From Streptomyces sp. TP-A0356 (GTDB lineage: Bacteria > Actinomycetota > Actinomycetes > Streptomycetales > Streptomycetaceae): a stretch of 64,000 bases of DNA. Under the pieces are notes generated by a model that had not been told where the DNA came from, did not search any database, and worked only from the letters and a program-made list of their open reading frames with translations. Positions 47,796-56,668 of the stretch are shown here, one piece after another. Where the stretch lies: the NCBI RefSeq assembly GCF_001417775.1, contig NZ_BBZJ01000015.1:124001-188000 (forward strand). The letters are read 5' to 3'. A program made the position numbers and the translations under genes. Every line of letters starts with the position of its first letter. Position 1 is the first letter of the stretch.

Positions 47796-48811
47796 CGGAC
47801 GAGCACAGCCTGTACGGGCCCCTGGCGGACCCCGCCGCGGACGCAGGACATCCCTCCCCTCCGCCCCGGGTCGGCTTCTTCACCGACACCTCCGTGTGCA
47901 TCGGCTGCAAGGCGTGCGAAGTGGCCTGCAAGGAGTGGAACAACATCCCGGACGACGGCCTCGACCTGCTGGGCATGTCGTTCGACAACACCGGCATGCT
48001 CGGCGCGAGTTCCTGGCGGCACGTCGCCTTCATCGAGCAGGAGCGCCCGTTGGGGCGGCAGGATGCGGGGCTGTCCGGCCTGCCCACCGGTCCTTCCGGC
48101 ACCGAGGCCACGGCCGAGGTGGTGGCGGACGCGCTGCGCGACGCCCCCCGAGGCGGTGGCGAACTGGGCACCGAGCCGGTGGACCTGGGGTTCCCCACCT
48201 TCGGCCTGCCCGGCGCCGCCACCGGCGCGGAGAGCCGTACCGACTTCCGCTGGCTGATGTCGTCCGACGTGTGCAAACACTGCACCCACGCCGGATGCCT
48301 CGACGTGTGCCCCACCGGGGCGCTCTTCCGCACCGAGTTCGGCACCGTGGTGGTGCAGGAGGACATCTGCAACGGCTGCGGCTACTGCGTGTCCGGCTGC
48401 CCGTACGGGGTCATCGACCGGCGGCCCGACGACGGCCGGGCCTGGAAGTGCACGCTCTGCTACGACCGGCTGCGCGGCGGCCTGGAGCCGGCCTGCGCCA
48501 AGGCCTGCCCCACCGACTCCATCCAGTTCGGGCCGCTCGACGAGCTGCGGGAGCGGGCCGACCGGCGGCTGGAGCAGCTGCAGGAGGCGGGGGTGAGCGA
48601 GGCACGGCTGTACGGCCGGGACCCCGACGACGGAGTCGGCGGCGACGGCGCCTTCTTCCTCCTGCTCGACGAACCGGAGGTCTACGGGCTGCCGCCGGAC
48701 CCGGTGGTGCCCACGCGTCACCTGCCGTCGATGTGGAAGTACGCCGGTGTGGCCGCCTCGGCGCTGCTGGCGGCCTCCGCCGCCGTCTTCGTCGAGGGAG
48801 GCCGCCGATGA
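47792..48811 (+). CDS. fdhB: Formate dehydrogenase iron-sulfur subunit
   Basis: A 339-residue electron-transfer subunit with four cysteine groups for 4Fe-4S clusters: CIGCKACEVAC, CKHCTHAGCLDVCP, CNGCGYCVSGCP and CTLCYDRL...CAKACP. An extra loop of about 60 residues separates the first two. A C-terminal helix (YAGVAASALLAASAAVFV) can tether it to the membrane. The start overlaps the catalytic subunit's stop as ATGA. It carries electrons from the molybdenum centre to the NrfD-type membrane subunit. Confidence 0.92.
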   Translation: MTDEHSLYGPLADPAADAGHPSPPPRVGFFTDTSVCIGCKACEVACKEWNNIPDDGLDLLGMSFDNTGMLGASSWRHVAFIEQERPLGRQDAGLSGLPTGPSGTEATAEVVADALRDAPRGGGELGTEPVDLGFPTFGLPGAATGAESRTDFRWLMSSDVCKHCTHAGCLDVCPTGALFRTEFGTVVVQEDICNGCGYCVSGCPYGVIDRRPDDGRAWKCTLCYDRLRGGLEPACAKACPTDSIQFGPLDELRERADRRLEQLQEAGVSEARLYGRDPDDGVGGDGAFFLLLDEPEVYGLPPDPVVPTRHLPSMWKYAGVAASALLAASAAVFVEGGRR

Positions 48812-49869
48812 CCGAGGGCGACGGGACGCTTCGCGAGCCGCGCAGCGACACGGGTGCCGCCGACTTCCAGGCGCGCACGTTCGGCTCGGGCCGCGACCGC
48901 GACCGCGACGGACAGCACGAGCAGACGGTCGTGCCGAGCACGGAGTTCCGCTCCTACTACGGACGGCCGGTGCTGAAACCTCCGGTGTGGGAGTGGAAGG
49001 TACCGGCCTACCTGTTCACCGGCGGGCTGTCGGCCGGCGCGGCCCTGCTCTCCGCCGGTGCCGACCTGACCGGCCGCCCGGCCCTTCGCCGGGCCGGCCG
49101 CCTGGGCGGCTGCGGCGCCCTGCTGGCCAGCACCTACCTGCTGATCGCGGACCTCGGCCGCCCCGAACGCTTCCACCACATGCTGCGCGTGGCGAAGCCG
49201 AGTTCGCCGATGTCCGTCGGTACCTGGATCCTCGTCGCCTACGCACCCGGCAGCGGTCTGGCCGCCGTCGCCGAGCTGCTGCCCACCTCCCTGCGCGCCG
49301 GCCGGGCCGGCCGGCTGCTGCACCGGGCGGGCCGCCTGGGCGGGCTGTCCGCGGCCGCCTTCGCCCCCGGGCTCGCGTCCTACACGGCGGTGCTGCTCTC
49401 CCAGACGGCGGTGCCGGCCTGGCACGAGGCCCGCCGCGAACTGCCCTTCCTGTTCACCGGCTCGGCGGCCGCGAGCGGTGGCGGGCTCGGGATGCTGCTG
49501 GCGCCGGTGACAGAGGCGGGTCCCGCCCGGCGGCTCGCCGCGGTGGGCGCGACGGCGGAACTCGTCGCCGCCCGGCTGATCGAGCGCCGACCGGGTCTGG
49601 AGAGCAAGGCCTACACCAGGGGCCGAGCTCATCGCCTGCGCCGGGCCTCGGAATACCTCACCCTCGGCGGGGCGCTCGCCGCGGTCTCCGTCGCCCGACG
49701 CAGCCGCCCGGCCGCGGCCGCGGCGGGTCTGGCCCTGCTCGCGGGCAGCGCCCTGCAACGGTTCGGCACCTTCCACGCGGGCGTCGCGTCGACGAAGGAT
49801 CCGGCCTATGTGGTGGTCCCGCAACGCGAACGCCTGGAGGCCCGTGGCGGCAAGCACATCACCCCGTGA
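48808..49869 (+). CDS. NrfD-type membrane subunit of formate dehydrogenase
   Basis: A 353-residue membrane protein of the NrfD/PsrC family, which handles quinones without heme. It has a polar N-terminal 60 residues, then WEWKVPAYLFTGGLSAGAAL as first helix, LIADLGRPERFHHMLRVAKP as the conserved loop, SPMSVGTWILVAY, and about eight helices in all. It takes the place of the cytochrome b556 found in E. coli FdnI. ATG at 48808 overlaps the iron-sulfur subunit stop (ATGA). No fdhD, selA, selB or selD follows in the window. Confidence 0.88.
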   Translation: MTEGDGTLREPRSDTGAADFQARTFGSGRDRDRDGQHEQTVVPSTEFRSYYGRPVLKPPVWEWKVPAYLFTGGLSAGAALLSAGADLTGRPALRRAGRLGGCGALLASTYLLIADLGRPERFHHMLRVAKPSSPMSVGTWILVAYAPGSGLAAVAELLPTSLRAGRAGRLLHRAGRLGGLSAAAFAPGLASYTAVLLSQTAVPAWHEARRELPFLFTGSAAASGGGLGMLLAPVTEAGPARRLAAVGATAELVAARLIERRPGLESKAYTRGRAHRLRRASEYLTLGGALAAVSVARRSRPAAAAAGLALLAGSALQRFGTFHAGVASTKDPAYVVVPQRERLEARGGKHITP

Positions 49870-49949
49870 GGTCCCCACCGGCAACCGCTCACGCATGAGC
49901 CGGCCCTCCCCTCTCCGCGGTGAGGTGGCCACAGCCGGCAGCTCGGCCG

Positions 49950-50273
49950 CTACCGCGCGACGGCAGAGGCAGATGCCCCGTCGATCTGCTGCTGTATGGC
50001 ATCCTGCCCTCGCTGATTCGCCGCCTGAAGCGCCTTCAGGTAGTCGTCCGGGGACAGCTCGGTGCACTCCGGCGCGCCAGGTCCCTTGTCCTTCCTGGCG
50101 ACCATGGCGTCCGTGCACGCTGCGACCTGATCCGTGTGCGAGGCCTTCGCCGACGCGCTCGACGTGGCGGCCGGGGTCGGCTTGGTGGGCTTGCTGTTGC
50201 CCGAGGTCGAGGCGGAGCAGCCGGTCAGCGCTAACAGGGTGGCGGAGAGCGTGGCGGTGGCGGTGTGGTGCAT
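49950..50273 (-). CDS. Small lipoprotein of unknown function
   Basis: A 107-residue protein with a signal peptide and lipobox (LLALTGC), a Thr/Ser/Ala/Lys linker and a short domain with CTDAMVARKDKGPGAPECTE (two Cys) followed by DDYLKALQAANQRGQDAIQQ. AAGGAG lies before the ATG. It faces the end of the formate dehydrogenase operon. No family recognised. Confidence 0.78.
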   Translation of the reverse strand: MHHTATATLSATLLALTGCSASTSGNSKPTKPTPAATSSASAKASHTDQVAACTDAMVARKDKGPGAPECTELSPDDYLKALQAANQRGQDAIQQQIDGASASAVAR

Positions 50274-50338
50274 GAACTCTCCTTCCGTGGACTGCGCGTC
50301 GGTCAGAGCCAACGAGAGGAATGAGCTTCGGTCACATT

Positions 50339-50413
50339 CTGGATCACGCTCCGGCGGCCGTCCGGCGCGACGGCGATGACGTCCGCGCCGAGATCGCCCG
50401 CGCCTCCGACAAC
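50339..50413 (-). pseudogene. Fragment of an Mrr-like restriction endonuclease domain
   Basis: About 25 codons read VVGGAGDLGADVIAVAPDG then RRSVIQ, closely resembling the Mrr catalytic block (G-D-x-GAD-V...VQ-x-K). The K of the QxK motif is absent and nothing on either side continues the domain. The rest of the 333-bp gap 50274-50606 holds an inverted repeat (50390-50401 with 50422-50433) and a terminator. Confidence 0.45.
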
Positions 50414-50559
50414 CCGTGGTAGCGGGCGATCTCCGTGGACCGTACGGCGCGAATCCGGTAGTGCTCGGCGCTCTGCGGCGCCCTGTGCCGATGCGGCGCG
50501 GCGTGCCGGCCTGACGTAGTGATCGATGATCAGGCCGAGGGAGGACAACAGCAGACACG

Positions 50560-50595
50560 GAGGCCCCGCCGTCCACGGGGCGTCGGCGGGGCCTC
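50560..50595. terminator. Terminator after the Gln/Pro-rich membrane protein gene
   Basis: A 12-bp perfect stem GAGGCCCCGCCG/CGGCGGGGCCTC with a 12-base loop, 11 bp past the stop at 50607. Confidence 0.8.
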
Positions 50596-50606
50596 GCGTG
50601 ACGAGG

Positions 50607-51212
50607 TCAGTCCCAGCCGCCGAGAAGCCCGGAGTTCAGCTGCGCGTCGCAGATGTTGTAATCACCGGACGCGTGGCCCTTCTTGGTCTTGCCGTCGACG
50701 GTGACGGAGCAGTTGATGTCACCTCCGCCGCTGAGCTGGCCCATGACGCTGAAGTACAGGGCCTTCTCGGTGAGCGGCAGGGAGGCTTCGAACGCGCCGT
50801 TCTTGAAGGTGCCCTTCCGGTTGTCGCTGTCGCTGCCGTAGGTGATGTCAACGCCATTGGGCGCGGTGCCCCACACCTTGAAGACGACGACCTTCTTGGC
50901 GTTGTCGCCCTTGGCGCCGCTGTTCTTGGGCTTGTCGCCGGCCTTGTCCGCGGCGGCGGGCTTCGCTTCCTTGCGCGTGTCGGAGGCCGCGGGCTTGGAG
51001 CCGCTGGTGTCGCTGGAACCGGCGCTGCCGATCGCGCCGACGATGCCGATCAGGACGAAGAGAGCGACGAGACCGAGACAACCGAAGCCGACGATCTTGC
51101 CGGCGTTGGACTTCTTCGGCGGCTGGGGCTGGAACGGCGGAACGCCGTAGCCCTGCTGCTGGGGGCCGCCCCATCCGGGCTGCTGGGGCTGCGGGTACTG
51201 CTGCTGGCTTAT
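50607..51212 (-). CDS. Gln/Pro-rich single-helix membrane protein with no canonical start
   Basis: A 201-codon frame: SQQQYPQPQQPGWGGPQQ and more Gln/Pro-rich sequence, KKSNAGKIVGFGCLGLVALF-VLIGIVGAIGSAG as one helix, a charged linker, then an outer beta domain (VFKVWGTAPNGVDITYGSDS, with two Cys, CSVTVDG and NICDAQ). The codon where Met is expected, right after the ribosome-site-like AGGGGGG, is ATA (51210-51212). The next in-frame GTG is at 50876, inside the outer domain. Either ATA is used, or a point change has damaged the start. DUF4190/MmpS-like topology; function unknown. Confidence 0.7.
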   Translation of the reverse strand: MSQQQYPQPQQPGWGGPQQQGYGVPPFQPQPPKKSNAGKIVGFGCLGLVALFVLIGIVGAIGSAGSSDTSGSKPAASDTRKEAKPAAADKAGDKPKNSGAKGDNAKKVVVFKVWGTAPNGVDITYGSDSDNRKGTFKNGAFEASLPLTEKALYFSVMGQLSGGGDINCSVTVDGKTKKGHASGDYNICDAQLNSGLLGGWD

Positions 51213-51337
51213 GATCCCCCCTGGGACTGATGCTGTGCCTTGCGTGTGTGTGACCAGTGAGGAATCTGTGAGGTTGCCTCGATCAACTGAATGTCACCCG
51301 ATCGTGACAAGGCCCGGTGACGGGGAGGCCCTGGACC

Positions 51338-52111
51338 CTATGACCTGGCTTCCCGCACCGTGCGATGGTCCACGGCATCGAGGAGTGCCCACAGAGGGCT
51401 GTTGTCGAGGTGGGAGTGCAGGCCGTGTTCGGTGAGAAGGTCTTGGAGGGCGACTGTGTAGTACCGGATGGCGGCCGTGATCGCCGGGGGATCGTAGGGG
51501 GCCGGGGCGGCTGCCAGCCGTGTCACCCAGGCGTCATGACGGGTGCCGCCGTGCCGGTGATGGGTGGTGCCCTTGTCCTGGTCGCGCAGGACCATCCCCA
51601 CGACCAGGATGTGACGGGCCAAGGCGAGCGTCAGATGCGCGCCGATCAGTACGTCTCCGCGGGCTGCCTTGCATGAGGCCAGTACCGCGTCGAAACGGAA
51701 GTCATTGACGAGAGGGTCGATCACACTGTGCGCGTCCGGGGGCGGTGCGGCGTCGGCCGCATCCGGGCCGTTCCGGAACGCGTCCACGACCGTGATGTCC
51801 AGCCGGCGCAGGTCGGACAGCACCAGTCGCATCGTGAACCGGTTGGCGTTGCCGCTCCGACTGGCGGCGAACACCGGCGCATGATGCTCAGCGATCTCAT
51901 GGGCGACATCCTCGGCGACCGAGAGCGGTTCCCGAGCTGTGATCAATAGATCGAGGTCCGACCACTGGTCGAGTGCCTCTGTGCGGTCGGCGGCCGATCC
52001 ATGCACGCGCATGTCCAGGATACGTGCGTCCCGGGTCGAGAAGTCCGAGAGTGCCGTGGCGAGTGTGTGCTGCCAGCCCGCTGCCGGTAGCCGTGGGTCT
52101 CCTCCTGCCAT
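51338..52111 (-). CDS. Nucleotidyltransferase, aminoglycoside-adenylyltransferase-like
   Basis: A 257-residue member of the pol-beta nucleotidyltransferase superfamily: RVHGSAADRTEALDQWSDLD gives the GS and DxD metal-binding signature, LRRLDITVVDAF the third acidic strand. The all-helical second half (LTLALARHILVVGMVLRDQD) resembles streptomycin/aminoglycoside 6-adenylyltransferases. It may modify an antibiotic or another small hydroxyl compound; resistance is not shown. A palindrome sits directly upstream. Confidence 0.75.
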   Translation of the reverse strand: MAGGDPRLPAAGWQHTLATALSDFSTRDARILDMRVHGSAADRTEALDQWSDLDLLITAREPLSVAEDVAHEIAEHHAPVFAASRSGNANRFTMRLVLSDLRRLDITVVDAFRNGPDAADAAPPPDAHSVIDPLVNDFRFDAVLASCKAARGDVLIGAHLTLALARHILVVGMVLRDQDKGTTHHRHGGTRHDAWVTRLAAAPAPYDPPAITAAIRYYTVALQDLLTEHGLHSHLDNSPLWALLDAVDHRTVREARS

Positions 52112-52114
52112 GTA

Positions 52115-52127
52115 TGACAGGCTGTCA
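52115..52127. promoter_or_regulatory. Palindrome just before the nucleotidyltransferase
   Basis: TGACAG-G-CTGTCA, a perfect 6+1+6 dyad, ends four bases before the start codon. A bound protein there would block initiation; the regulator is unknown. Confidence 0.45.
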
Positions 52128-52247
52128 CACGCAGGACTCTACGAGACGGCGGCGAGCAGGGTGGCGCCGTCGTGTGCCGGAGGCGGGAGTTGGCCGGTGG
52201 GGTGCCGGCGGATGCCGAGCAGGGGGACCCCCGCGTGCTCACCGCCG

Positions 52248-52535
52248 TCAGGGGATGTCCCCGTGCCAGTCGAACCGGCGCCGGTCGGCCGGCCTCGGGG
52301 CGTACAGGGCGCGGCCCCCAGGCCCGTACCGGCCTATCTCGGTGACCAGGGCGACGCTCTCGGCCGAGGCCTCGTCGGGCCAATCGGTGACGTCCAGAAG
52401 CAGACCGTCCAGCGGGCCGGCCACCAGTTCCGCGTAGGTCCGTCCGTGCCGAGGTCCGGCGTCGTCGTGGTCGGCCCCGTAGACCCGGCCGCGCATGAAC
52501 TCCTTCTCATCCATGACCAACAGGGTCGCAGTCAC
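52248..52535 (-). CDS. Small conserved hypothetical protein
   Basis: A 95-residue soluble protein with MDEKEFMRGRVYGADHDD, YAELVAGPLDGLLLDVT and ALYAPRPADRRRFDWHGDIP, a compact Asp/Arg-rich sequence. GGGGGAG lies at good distance before GTG 52535 (or 52538); a start at ATG 52514, at the conserved-looking MDEKEF, is the alternative. No function is recognisable. Confidence 0.65.
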   Translation of the reverse strand: MTATLLVMDEKEFMRGRVYGADHDDAGPRHGRTYAELVAGPLDGLLLDVTDWPDEASAESVALVTEIGRYGPGGRALYAPRPADRRRFDWHGDIP

Positions 52536-52732
52536 CACCGACACTCCCCCCGTGGCTCGACCTGGGCCGCGGCGGGACAAGCGCAACCAAGCGCAGCGCG
52601 CGGAGCTCGCATCCTTCGACGACCTCGAGCCGATCAGCTGCCGCGGTCGGCTGGGCCGCCCCGCGCCCTCAGCGATGCCTCAGGCCGACTCGCGGCGGAG
52701 CGCGCCGGGGGTCCGCCGCAAGCGTCCTAGTC

Positions 52733-53830
52733 CTAGCGGGCCGTCACTGTCACGTAGCCCGTCTTCTTCACGCGACCGTGGTGGGCGACAACCGTCACCG
52801 GATAGCGGCCCGGCTTGAGGTCGGCACGGATGGTGGCCGTGTTGAAGTAGCGCGGGTCGTCGCCGTCGGCGCCCTTGCTGTCGTCGCGGTTGAGATGGAG
52901 TACGCGGGTGAACGCCGGTGAGGTGGCGGTCAACCGCTTCTCCTCGCCCCGGTCCGGGTACACGTCGTGCCACATGACCGCGACCCGCCCGCCGAGGCGG
53001 ACCTTGACGTCGTGCCCGTGACCGCCGTCGACGTATCCGGTGCCCGGGTCGTAGAAGTCGGGACCGTGCGCCTTGCCCAGATAGTCGGGGTCTCCGGGTC
53101 GCGACCCTCGGACCGTCAGGCGCTTCTCCGCAACGCGGTGGCCGTGCGGGCCGTACAGCTCGAAGGTGTACGTGCCGTCCGCCAAACCGGCCCTGAGCTC
53201 CGGCTTGGCCGAGAACGCCCGGGGGTTGTAGAAGTCGTACAGCTTGTCGTGGACGAGACGCACGGGCCCGGACAGTGCTGCGGAGCGCACGGTGAAGTCG
53301 GTGCCCCGCTCACCCGGGTACAGGTCGTCGAAGCGCAACGCCACCGTCTCCCCCGGCCGGGCCGCACTCGACGGCGCCGCCAACCTGAACGACGGGCGTT
53401 CGGAGCGCACGACCTGGATCCTGTCGCTCGCCACGGTGCGGCCTGCGATGGTGACCGAGAGCGGGTGCCAGCCGGGCTTGCCCGTCATCGCCAGGGTCGC
53501 CACGGCCCCGTAGCCACCGTTACGCCACCGCAGCCGCACGGGCGCACTGAACGCAGGCGACTGAGCGACCACCGCGTCGTGTCCCTGGGCGCCGCCGACC
53601 CAGTCCAGCTGCATGTCCACCAGTTGCCCGGGGCGTGCACCGAGCTGACCGTTCAGAATCAGCACGGGCGCGCGACCCGCGGGCGTGCTCGTGGCGTTGC
53701 GCGCGTCTGCTGTCGCGCCATGCGCGGGCGCGCTCGGGCTCTGCGCTGTCCCGGCATCGCCTGCCGAGACGGCGCACCCGCACAGCACGACACCCGCTAC
53801 CGAAACGCCCACTGCCCTGGACCAATTCAT
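52733..53830 (-). CDS. Lipoprotein with three related beta-sandwich repeats
   Basis: A 365-residue exported protein. The signal ends in VVLCGC (lipobox), then an Ala/Thr/Ser linker and three repeats of about 95 residues. Each carries a similar pair of strands: SPAFSAPVRLRW, SAALSGPVRLVHDKLY and SPAFTRVLHLNRDD, each followed by a strand such as GWHPLSVTIAG, GTYTFELYGP or GRYPVTVVAH. This looks like Ig-type repeats in a surface protein. Function unknown; the last repeat ends at the C-terminus. Confidence 0.75.
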   Translation of the reverse strand: MNWSRAVGVSVAGVVLCGCAVSAGDAGTAQSPSAPAHGATADARNATSTPAGRAPVLILNGQLGARPGQLVDMQLDWVGGAQGHDAVVAQSPAFSAPVRLRWRNGGYGAVATLAMTGKPGWHPLSVTIAGRTVASDRIQVVRSERPSFRLAAPSSAARPGETVALRFDDLYPGERGTDFTVRSAALSGPVRLVHDKLYDFYNPRAFSAKPELRAGLADGTYTFELYGPHGHRVAEKRLTVRGSRPGDPDYLGKAHGPDFYDPGTGYVDGGHGHDVKVRLGGRVAVMWHDVYPDRGEEKRLTATSPAFTRVLHLNRDDSKGADGDDPRYFNTATIRADLKPGRYPVTVVAHHGRVKKTGYVTVTAR

Positions 53831-54177
53831 CGTCTCTCCCAGTCATTGGTCACACGCAAAGACGACGAAATGGCACCGCTGGTTGTCTGCCGACAGCGTG
53901 ACATGGCGATTGTTCTCGGGGCCCACGCCGCTGGTCCTGGAAGGTGCCGGTCGTCCTGCGGCCGAGGCGCACCCAGGCCCCTTCCTGCCCTCCCCGGTCT
54001 TCCCGACATCGGCTAGTACTGGACTTTGCCAACGGTGGGCCGCCTGACATGGCCGGCACCGGAGCGCCGGGGATGGTCGCAAGGCACAGCCCGAAGCGGC
54101 TCGGCGTACGAGTCTGCGGCCACGCGGGCGTGGCCCCCCGGTGGTCGGCCCTCAGCGCTCCGCGGCCGGCGCCCCCG
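53831..54177. other. Intergenic region without a recognisable gene
   Basis: 347 bp between the repeat lipoprotein and the CYTH-CHAD gene, both leftward. It should hold the lipoprotein promoter. No convincing frame or hairpin is seen. Confidence 0.35.
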
Positions 54178-55710
54178 TCACCCGAGTGCCTTGCGCAGAC
54201 GGGCGTCCGAGGCCCGCTCCCAGACCGCCGGAAGCTGCTGTTCCCGCGCGCCGGCCGCGGCCCGCTCCTGGCCGTGCAGCAGGCCCCAGGTGAAGCTGGG
54301 TTCGCCCGCCGCATGCGCGGCTACGGCCAGACGGCGAAGCACATCACGGGTCACGACACCGTCGTGGTGGTCACCGCTCACCTTCTGAACTTCCTTGACG
54401 CGCCTACCGAGACGCTTGGCGGGCTTGCCCAGGGCCGGGCGGGCCGCTTGAGCGGCATAGCGCAGCCGCTTGGCCGCCTTGCGGGCCTGATGGACCGCGG
54501 CGTCGCGTTCCGGCCCCGACGGTTGGCCGAGCGCCACTGCCATGCGCCGCTGGAGCCGTTGATACTCCTTCACAAGCGCCTTGACCATCACCTTCTCGGG
54601 CTTGCGGGCGGCCTTGGCGCGCAGCGGCGGACGGGTGGTCAGCTCGCTCAGCCGGTCCAGCAGAGCCGTGTAGCAGGGCGAGTTCAACGCGTCGAGGGTG
54701 CGACGGCGGGCAGCCGCCCGCTGCCCCGCGTCCCACACCTGGAGGCGTGCGGCGACGGGGCCGAGCACCAACTCGCCGGGCAGTTCCCGCACCCGCGCGC
54801 TCAGACGCTCGCTCAGCACTTCGTGGTCACGCTCGGGCCCCAGCTGTCCGGCCAGCCACTTCAGTTCCTTGCGGATGGGCTCGACGGCCTCACGGTCGAG
54901 GACGGAACGGTAGGACCGCAGAGCTCCGCGCAGGCGACGGCAGGTGACGCGCATCCGATGCACCGAGTCGGGCGCGCCGCGGCGAACCGCCGGGTCCAGG
55001 TCCACCAGGGCCCGTACCTGTTCGCGCAGATAGCCGCACACCTGCTCACCGGCCGAACCAGGGGCGACATCCGTGTGCGGCTCGCGGGCGCCGTCCCTGT
55101 CCGGTGCCGTCTCCGCCAGGGCGCGGGCCAGCTTGGACGGGGTCCGCACACGGTCGATGCCCTTCTTGCCCAGCACCTTGTCGATGCGGTCCAGGAGTGC
55201 GGGGTCCGCGTCCTCGGCGAGCTCGACCTCCATCTCCGACCACACGGTCTGGCCCCCATCGGCGAGCAGGGAGTCGGCACGTACCGTGTCCAGGCTCAGC
55301 TCGGCGAGGGCGCCGCCCTCGGCGTTGACGAGGGCGCGCACGGAACGGGTGGAGCGGATACGCACCACCGGCCGCAGTGGTGCGCCGCGGGTCCGGGAGA
55401 GGGCCAGACCACGCAGCTCGTCGGGTATCTCGTCGGACAACGGGGCCTGGACCTCCTCCCGGCTGTCGTCGGTCCGGGGCAGCTTGAGATGCCAGCCGGC
55501 GTCCGTGCCGCCCGTCCTGCGCCGCAGGGCCGCCGAGCTGCGGGCCAGCCGCAGATCGGCGGTGTCGTAGTAGACGGCGTCCAGTTCCTGGATCCCGCGG
55601 TCGACCAGCGACGCCACCGGATCCACGTCCGTCAGGTCGGGCAGCCACGAGACGCCGTCCACCGCAGGCGCCGCGTACTTGCGTTCTGTCTCTCGTTTCG
55701 ACTGAGCCAT
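54178..55710 (-). CDS. CYTH-CHAD domain protein
   Basis: A 510-residue cytoplasmic protein. The N-terminal CYTH/triphosphate tunnel domain (about 1-205) begins with the ERKY form of the ExExK signature and has YYDTADLRL, ALRRRTGG, LKLPRTDD and SEMEVELAED strands. The C-terminal CHAD domain (about 225-505) is helical with repeated His/Arg/Lys patterns, DSVHRMRVTCRRLRGALRSY and AAVHQARKAAKRLRYAAQ. CHAD domains bind polyphosphate, and the CYTH part could hydrolyse or process polyphosphate-like ligands. ATG at 55710 begins at the conserved region. Confidence 0.88.
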   Translation of the reverse strand: MAQSKRETERKYAAPAVDGVSWLPDLTDVDPVASLVDRGIQELDAVYYDTADLRLARSSAALRRRTGGTDAGWHLKLPRTDDSREEVQAPLSDEIPDELRGLALSRTRGAPLRPVVRIRSTRSVRALVNAEGGALAELSLDTVRADSLLADGGQTVWSEMEVELAEDADPALLDRIDKVLGKKGIDRVRTPSKLARALAETAPDRDGAREPHTDVAPGSAGEQVCGYLREQVRALVDLDPAVRRGAPDSVHRMRVTCRRLRGALRSYRSVLDREAVEPIRKELKWLAGQLGPERDHEVLSERLSARVRELPGELVLGPVAARLQVWDAGQRAAARRRTLDALNSPCYTALLDRLSELTTRPPLRAKAARKPEKVMVKALVKEYQRLQRRMAVALGQPSGPERDAAVHQARKAAKRLRYAAQAARPALGKPAKRLGRRVKEVQKVSGDHHDGVVTRDVLRRLAVAAHAAGEPSFTWGLLHGQERAAAGAREQQLPAVWERASDARLRKALG

Positions 55711-55828
55711 ACAGTGCCGGTTGACACAATCCGGGGCATCAAACCCGTCCGGGCCCGGACGACCGCCGTCGCGCGGTTCGTTCCTCGCGCTCGCGGCGGT
55801 GTCGCCGGTGTTCCAGGGGACGCGAACG

Positions 55829-56668
55829 TCAGGGCGCGGTGAACAGGGTCGGGAAGCGCGGTGCGAGCCATGGCTTGCGCCCCCAGGCGAGTACCTGACC
55901 ACAGGCGATCGCCCGCAACGGGTCGCGGCGGCCCAGCGCCATGAGGAAGAAGGTGATGGGCTCGATGAGGATCGTGCAGTCCGGGCGGTCGGGTGGCCCC
56001 GGCGTCACGTCGACCGCGCCGTCGGTGAACGTCACGCCGAACGCCGGGCCGCCCCTCAGCCGGAGCCTGTAACGGGCCGTCAGCCCGGCGGTGGCGGCCG
56101 CGTCGGCGACGCGTGGCATGGCCGCCTGCAGGAACGGCAGGCACAGCCCGACCCGAACGCGGTCGATCATGTGCGGACGGCCCAGGGCGCGGGCGAGGTC
56201 GTAGCCGTGGCCGAGCATGTGCGTCAGCAGGTACGAGGCGAGCGCTGACTGGTTCAAGGGGCCGAGTGGGGTGACGAGAGTCCGGTCCGCGGTCTTGTCC
56301 GCCGCGGACCGGGCCACCGCGTCGAGGAAGACCTCCGCCTGCTCCACGATCATCGCTGCCAGCGGTTCCGCCCCACGTTCCCCGAACGCGGCCAGCGCAC
56401 GCGCGTTGGCCGCGGCCAGGCTCTGCGGCGTGCCGTCCCCGTACGGGCGCTCGCGACCCGCCGCGAGGTCGGCCATCAGCTCGTTGGCCTGTGCGAGGTG
56501 GGCCGCCGCTTCGCCGATGGTCCACTGCGACCCGGGCACGGGAACGGTCGTGTCCACCACCGCGCGCAGCAACGCGGCGATGTCACCGGCGGTGTCGCGT
56601 ATCGCCTGCCCCAGCCCTTCGGGCAGGGTGCTGCCCACCTCCTGCCGCGTCCCCGGCACCATGCCCAT
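55829..56668 (-). CDS. DinB/maleylpyruvate-isomerase-like protein with an SCP2-type C-terminus
   Basis: A 279-residue protein with an N-terminal four-helix mycothiol-dependent-type domain (WTIGEAAAHLAQANELMADL, with a His ligand candidate, and LASYLLTHMLGHGYDLARAL) and a C-terminal half that looks like an SCP2 sterol-binding fold (ARYRLRLRGGPAFGVTF, DCTILIEPITFFLMALGRRD). ATG at 56668 follows GGGGAG. Probably a metal-dependent thiol transferase or a lipid-binding protein. Confidence 0.72.
   Translation of the reverse strand: MGMVPGTRQEVGSTLPEGLGQAIRDTAGDIAALLRAVVDTTVPVPGSQWTIGEAAAHLAQANELMADLAAGRERPYGDGTPQSLAAANARALAAFGERGAEPLAAMIVEQAEVFLDAVARSAADKTADRTLVTPLGPLNQSALASYLLTHMLGHGYDLARALGRPHMIDRVRVGLCLPFLQAAMPRVADAAATAGLTARYRLRLRGGPAFGVTFTDGAVDVTPGPPDRPDCTILIEPITFFLMALGRRDPLRAIACGQVLAWGRKPWLAPRFPTLFTAP

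Noticed and set aside
47785..49869. A single 694-codon frame covering the iron-sulfur and NrfD genes
   Set aside because: Its first part is a shifted reading of fdhB; only the segment from 48808 encodes a real protein.
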